From Candidatus Neomicrothrix sp. UBA4542 (GTDB lineage: Bacteria > Actinomycetota > Acidimicrobiia > Acidimicrobiales > Poriferisodalaceae): a stretch of DNA of 8,622 nt. Every line of letters starts with the position of its first letter. Position 1 is the first letter of the stretch. This document shows positions 6,163-8,622 of the stretch, one piece after another. The stretch is taken from NCBI GenBank assembly GCA_002388005.1, contig DGLO01000051.1, positions 1 to 8,622 on the forward strand. The letters run 5' to 3'. The position numbers and the translations under genes are program-made. Below the pieces are notes generated by a model. That model was not told the origin of the DNA and ran no database searches. It saw only the letters and a program-made list of their open reading frames with translations.

Positions 6163-6857
6163 GATCGCTCTCGCGTTTGCCAGTTGATTCTGGCGTCGGG
6201 AGCTCTGAGGTAGAGGGGTTCAATTTCGGTAGGTAAAACGAATTCCTCTCGCAAAGCGCGCGGGTGAGCTAGTTCGACGAGGGAGCCGGCGTTGGGATAC
6301 CGGAATCCCTCTTCGCCGATTTCCACTCCTCGCAGCATTTGGAATGTTTGGGCGTATCTTTGCGCTCCGTCGCCAACGACGAGACAGTCTTCGCCTTGGG
6401 CGGTGAGTTGGTTGGCGATGTTGTCGGGTTGGTCGACGCGGGGTTCGGTGATTCGTTGAATTCCGCCGGCAGTTTTGCGATAGGTGGCGTAAAAGATTTC
6501 TCCGCGCCGGGCGTCGACGGTGGAGACGATGAGACGATCAGAGAAACGCGCTGGGAAGGCTGCTAGATCGAGACTGGAGATCCCTATCATGGGGATCTTG
6601 AGTGCGTGGGCTAAGGCTTTGGCCGTCGCGACTCCTACTCGTAATCCGGTGAATAAACCCGGGCCGATATCGACGGCGACTACACCTATTTCGTTGAGGT
6701 CGATACGGGTTTGCGTGCATAAGAACTGGATTGCCGGTGCGAGTGTTTCGGCGTGACGTCGATCGCGGGCGGTATGAAATGAAGCGATGACGCCTTCGTG
6801 ACCTCCGATCGCGACCCCTGCCTGGGGAGTAGCGGTTTCGATACCGAGGACGAGCAC
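6159..6857 (-). CDS. tsaB: tRNA threonylcarbamoyladenosine synthesis protein TsaB
   Basis: Protein of 232 aa, an inactive TsaD paralogue that dimerises with TsaD and is needed for t6A37 formation. The ASKHA start LVLGIETATPQAGVAIGG (2-19) is followed by VAVDIGPGLFTGLRVGVATA (60-79), the diagnostic TsaB motif, and by DARRGEIFYATY (115-126). The start is placed at GTG 6857, one nucleotide after the tsaE stop, with GGAAG at 6867-6871 upstream. An ATG at 6974 in the same frame would add 39 residues that overlap the tsaE end and match nothing in the family, where the fold begins at the first residues. The C-terminal half is less conserved, as usual. The stop overlaps rimI. It is part of the t6A cluster with tsaE and tsaD. 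Confidence 0.96.
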   Translation of the reverse strand: MLVLGIETATPQAGVAIGGHEGVIASFHTARDRRHAETLAPAIQFLCTQTRIDLNEIGVVAVDIGPGLFTGLRVGVATAKALAHALKIPMIGISSLDLAAFPARFSDRLIVSTVDARRGEIFYATYRKTAGGIQRITEPRVDQPDNIANQLTAQGEDCLVVGDGAQRYAQTFQMLRGVEIGEEGFRYPNAGSLVELAHPRALREEFVLPTEIEPLYLRAPDARINWQTRERS

Positions 6858-6858
6858 G

Positions 6859-7365
6859 CTAGGAATCTTCCGTTTGGTCGGTGATCCATTTAGCCCATGC
6901 GAGGCTGAGTTCTTGTTCTCTTGACATCCAAGCGGGACCAGTGGATTCAATTTCCAGTACGCGAGCGTCGTCAATGTCTTCGAGATGACCTAGTTGTATG
7001 CGGATTCGTAGAAAGTCTCTGGGAAGTTCGGGTACGACGACTTCTCCCCATTCGATGCACATAACGGCTTCGTCTTCGAGTAGTTCGGGGAGGTCCAGAT
7101 CTAAGACTTCAGCGGGGTTGTCGAGGCGGTAGACGTCAAGGTGATGAAGGCGGAGGCGACCTTCGTAGCTAGATGCAAGGTTGAAAGTGGGACTCGTTAC
7201 GGGTTCTCGGACTCCCAGAGCGGTAGCTAGTCCTTGCACGAACGCTGTTTTTCCGGCGCCGAGGTCTCCTGAGAGAAGGATCACGTCGCTGGGGCGCAGC
7301 AGCGGTTCGAGGGCGGCTGCTACTTGTCGGGTGGCATCAACTGAACGGGTTCGGACGTGCAACAT
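6859..7365 (-). CDS. tsaE: tRNA threonylcarbamoyladenosine synthesis ATPase TsaE
   Basis: Protein of 168 aa. TsaE is the small ATPase that binds the TsaB-TsaD dimer and is required for repeated rounds of t6A synthesis. It has a clear Walker A motif GDLGAGKT (33-40) after VILLSG. The family motifs SPTFNLASSY (58-67), HHLDVYRL (74-81, Asp77 a likely metal-site residue) and CIEWGE (103-108) are all present. The last 40-50 residues are variable, as in other members. The ATG at 7365 is the only reasonable start: there is no in-frame ATG, GTG or TTG between it and the alr stop. It lacks a Shine-Dalgarno sequence; the bases before it are pyrimidine-rich. It lies 28 nt after alr and 1 nt before tsaB. 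Confidence 0.97.
   Translation of the reverse strand: MLHVRTRSVDATRQVAAALEPLLRPSDVILLSGDLGAGKTAFVQGLATALGVREPVTSPTFNLASSYEGRLRLHHLDVYRLDNPAEVLDLDLPELLEDEAVMCIEWGEVVVPELPRDFLRIRIQLGHLEDIDDARVLEIESTGPAWMSREQELSLAWAKWITDQTEDS
6867..6871 (-). promoter_or_regulatory. Ribosome binding site of tsaB (decides its start)
   Basis: GGAAG on the minus strand, inside the end of tsaE and 9 nt before the GTG at 6857. It favours this short start over the ATG at 6974. Confidence 0.55.
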
Positions 7366-7380
7366 GAGGAAGGTATTCCA

Positions 7381-7386
7381 ATTGTA
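7381..7386 (-). promoter_or_regulatory. Possible -10 box before tsaE
   Basis: TACAAT (minus strand), five of six matches to the -10 consensus, lies in the alr-tsaE gap, 15 nt before the tsaE ATG. At the usual 17-nt distance there is only CCGTTG; TTGGCA is 14 nt away, too close. An internal promoter giving a very short leader is possible but weakly supported. Confidence 0.25.
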
Positions 7387-7393
7387 CGGCCAC

Positions 7394-8512
7394 TTACGGC
7401 TGCCAACGGCGTGGAACTCTTGCCGTAATTGAGGTCAATATCTCATAGGGGATGGTGTCGGACCACTGCGCGAGATCTCGAATCGTAATGTTGTTGATGC
7501 CGTCGGAACCGACGAGGACTACTTGGTCGCCGTTGTAGGCACTCGTCGCGCCAATATCGATCATGGTTTGATCCATGCATACCCGTCCCACGACGTTGTG
7601 GCGGTTGCCGTTGATGAGAACTTGGGCTCGGTTTGACAGCCCTCGACGGTACCCGTCGGCGTAACCAACGGGGAGGGTGACAATTCGCGTTGAATTCTCG
7701 GGCGTCCATGTTCCGCCGTAGCCGATTGAATTTCCGGCTTCTACAACTTTGAAGTAAATGACTTCGCTACGCCATGACAGCACTGGTTCAACAGTCACGA
7801 TGTGTGACGTTTGTTCTATTGGCTCTACCCCGTAGAGCAGTAGTCCGGGTCGAACGAGGTCAAGGTGTGCTTCGGGAAGCGCGACGATGGCGGCAGAGTT
7901 CGCCATGTGTCGTGTGGGAGTTGGGAGATTGTGGTCGTCGTAAAACTTGAGTGCTTCGAGGAACCGTTCGAGTTGTAGTCGCGCGGATCTCAGATCGTTG
8001 TCATCGGCCGAGGCAAAGTGGCTGAAAACTCCCTCTATTTCTAACGACGTGCAGCGGAGCGCCGTGTCGAAAAGAGTGTCAGCGTTGTAGTGGTGTACGC
8101 CGATTCGTTCCATTCCGGTATCAATTTTGAGGTGCACTTTGGCAGTCGTCTTTGCGGCCTTTGCTGCTTCGTCGATTTGCAACAATTTGTCGACTGATGG
8201 AGCGGTGAAGGTGAGTTCTTGTTCTAAGAACAAGGGAATTTGCCGAGCTACCGCTCCCCCAAGGACCTGAATGGGGACTGTGATCCCGCCAGCTCGAAGG
8301 GCGAGGCCTTCTTCGACGTAGGCGACTGCTAGGCGGGGTGCTCCAATGTCTTCAAGCCGGGATGCCACTTGGATGAGGCCGTGGCCGTATGCGTCGGCTT
8401 TGATGACTGGCATCATCTTGCTTGCCCCGACGAGGTGTTCGATTGCCCTGTAGTTGCGTTCAAGGGCTGCGAGGTCGATGTCGCACCATGTGGGGCGGCT
8501 GCTGTCGTTCAT
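7394..8512 (-). CDS. alr: Alanine racemase
   Basis: PLP-dependent cytoplasmic enzyme of 372 aa that interconverts L- and D-alanine, supplying D-alanine for peptidoglycan. The N-terminal TIM barrel carries the PLP lysine Lys38 in PVIKADAYGHG (35-45). Other active-site features are HLKIDTGMERIGV (127-139, with Arg136), HMANSAA (202-208) and RPGLLLYG (221-228). The C-terminal beta domain carries the second catalytic base Tyr265 in SIGYGGTWT, then LPVGYADGYRRGLSN and GRVCMDQTMIDI (309-320). Length and motif order are normal. The ATG at 8512 overlaps the nnr stop as ATGA and has no strong ribosome site of its own, suggesting coupled translation. It heads the visible tsaE-tsaB-rimI-tsaD block, the arrangement seen in mycobacteria. 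Confidence 0.98.
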   Translation of the reverse strand: MNDSSRPTWCDIDLAALERNYRAIEHLVGASKMMPVIKADAYGHGLIQVASRLEDIGAPRLAVAYVEEGLALRAGGITVPIQVLGGAVARQIPLFLEQELTFTAPSVDKLLQIDEAAKAAKTTAKVHLKIDTGMERIGVHHYNADTLFDTALRCTSLEIEGVFSHFASADDNDLRSARLQLERFLEALKFYDDHNLPTPTRHMANSAAIVALPEAHLDLVRPGLLLYGVEPIEQTSHIVTVEPVLSWRSEVIYFKVVEAGNSIGYGGTWTPENSTRIVTLPVGYADGYRRGLSNRAQVLINGNRHNVVGRVCMDQTMIDIGATSAYNGDQVVLVGSDGINNITIRDLAQWSDTIPYEILTSITARVPRRWQP

Positions 8513-8622
8513 GGTGAAAGCATCGCTGATCGGGCTGGCTGGAGTAGTGAGGGTAGGTCATCAGCGACCATGCCCGGTTCGGCGAACGTGGCGGCGCGGC
8601 CGTGCCAGTGGGCTGCGGCTGC
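8509..8622 (-). CDS. nnr: NAD(P)H-hydrate dehydratase/epimerase (Nnr), C-terminal fragment
   Basis: Only the last 37 residues are in the window. Read from the edge they give AAAAHWHGRA, then EPGMVADDLPSLLQ, ending at a TGA at 8509-8511. The pattern 'A-x-x-HGRA ... G-(L/M)-V-A-x-D-L ... LP' is the usual end of the carbohydrate-kinase-like domain of Nnr/YjeF proteins, the ATP- or ADP-dependent dehydratase that restores NAD(P)H from its hydrated form. The stop overlaps the alr start as ATGA, and nnr directly before alr is a common actinobacterial order. Whether the N-terminal epimerase domain is fused cannot be seen. The call rests on a short tail plus context. Confidence 0.8.
   Translation of the reverse strand, partial: AAAAHWHGRAATFAEPGMVADDLPSLLQPARSAMLSP

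Noticed and set aside
1..8622. Mobile element, CRISPR array, tRNA gene, toxin-antitoxin or defence system
   Set aside because: Genes fill almost all of the window and are housekeeping types in a known order; no terminal repeats, arrays of repeats or tRNA-like sequence were seen on either strand.

Overview
The window is a compact stretch of bacterial chromosome in which every supported gene lies on the minus strand. It reads from position 8622 down to 1: nnr (3' end only), alr, tsaE, tsaB, rimI, tsaD, groES, groEL, a NUDIX hydrolase, guaA, and the 5' end of an argJ/OAT2-type gene. The order alr-tsaE-tsaB-rimI-tsaD followed by groES-groEL is the arrangement known from Actinomycetota such as mycobacteria and streptomycetes. 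A CIRCE operator in front of groES and frequent GTG starts fit that assignment. Base composition looks only moderately GC-rich (judged by eye, not computed), and the GroEL next to groES has a Gly/Met tail rather than a His-rich one. Both suggest a lineage outside the classic high-GC groups, possibly an Acidimicrobiia-like environmental actinobacterium; that placement is inference.

Region 8622-4625 is a tightly packed block, probably one transcript. nnr (repair of hydrated NAD(P)H) overlaps alr (D-alanine for peptidoglycan) by ATGA. After a 28-nt gap come tsaE and tsaB (1 nt apart), then rimI and tsaD, with overlapping stop and start codons at both remaining junctions. TsaB, TsaD and TsaE are three of the four bacterial components that make the t6A37 modification of ANN-decoding tRNAs. 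TsaC is not in the window. RimI, the ribosomal protein acetyltransferase, is the usual passenger between tsaB and tsaD.

Region 4624-2461 is the heat-shock chaperonin operon. A 146-nt intergenic region carries a candidate promoter overlapped by a perfect CIRCE element, the binding site of the repressor HrcA. groES and groEL follow, and a 12-bp hairpin with a UUCG loop just after groEL is a likely terminator.

Region 2460-1 holds a NUDIX hydrolase of the CoA-pyrophosphatase type (GTG start, possible leaderless promoter), then guaA (GMP synthase). Four nucleotides after guaA comes an ornithine acetyltransferase-like gene that runs off the window and most resembles the OAT2 branch of the ArgJ family.

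No mobile element, CRISPR array, RNA gene or undescribed system was found. The points worth a second look are start-site corrections, regulatory structures, the GroEL tail, the NUDIX box substitution and the OAT2-like fragment.
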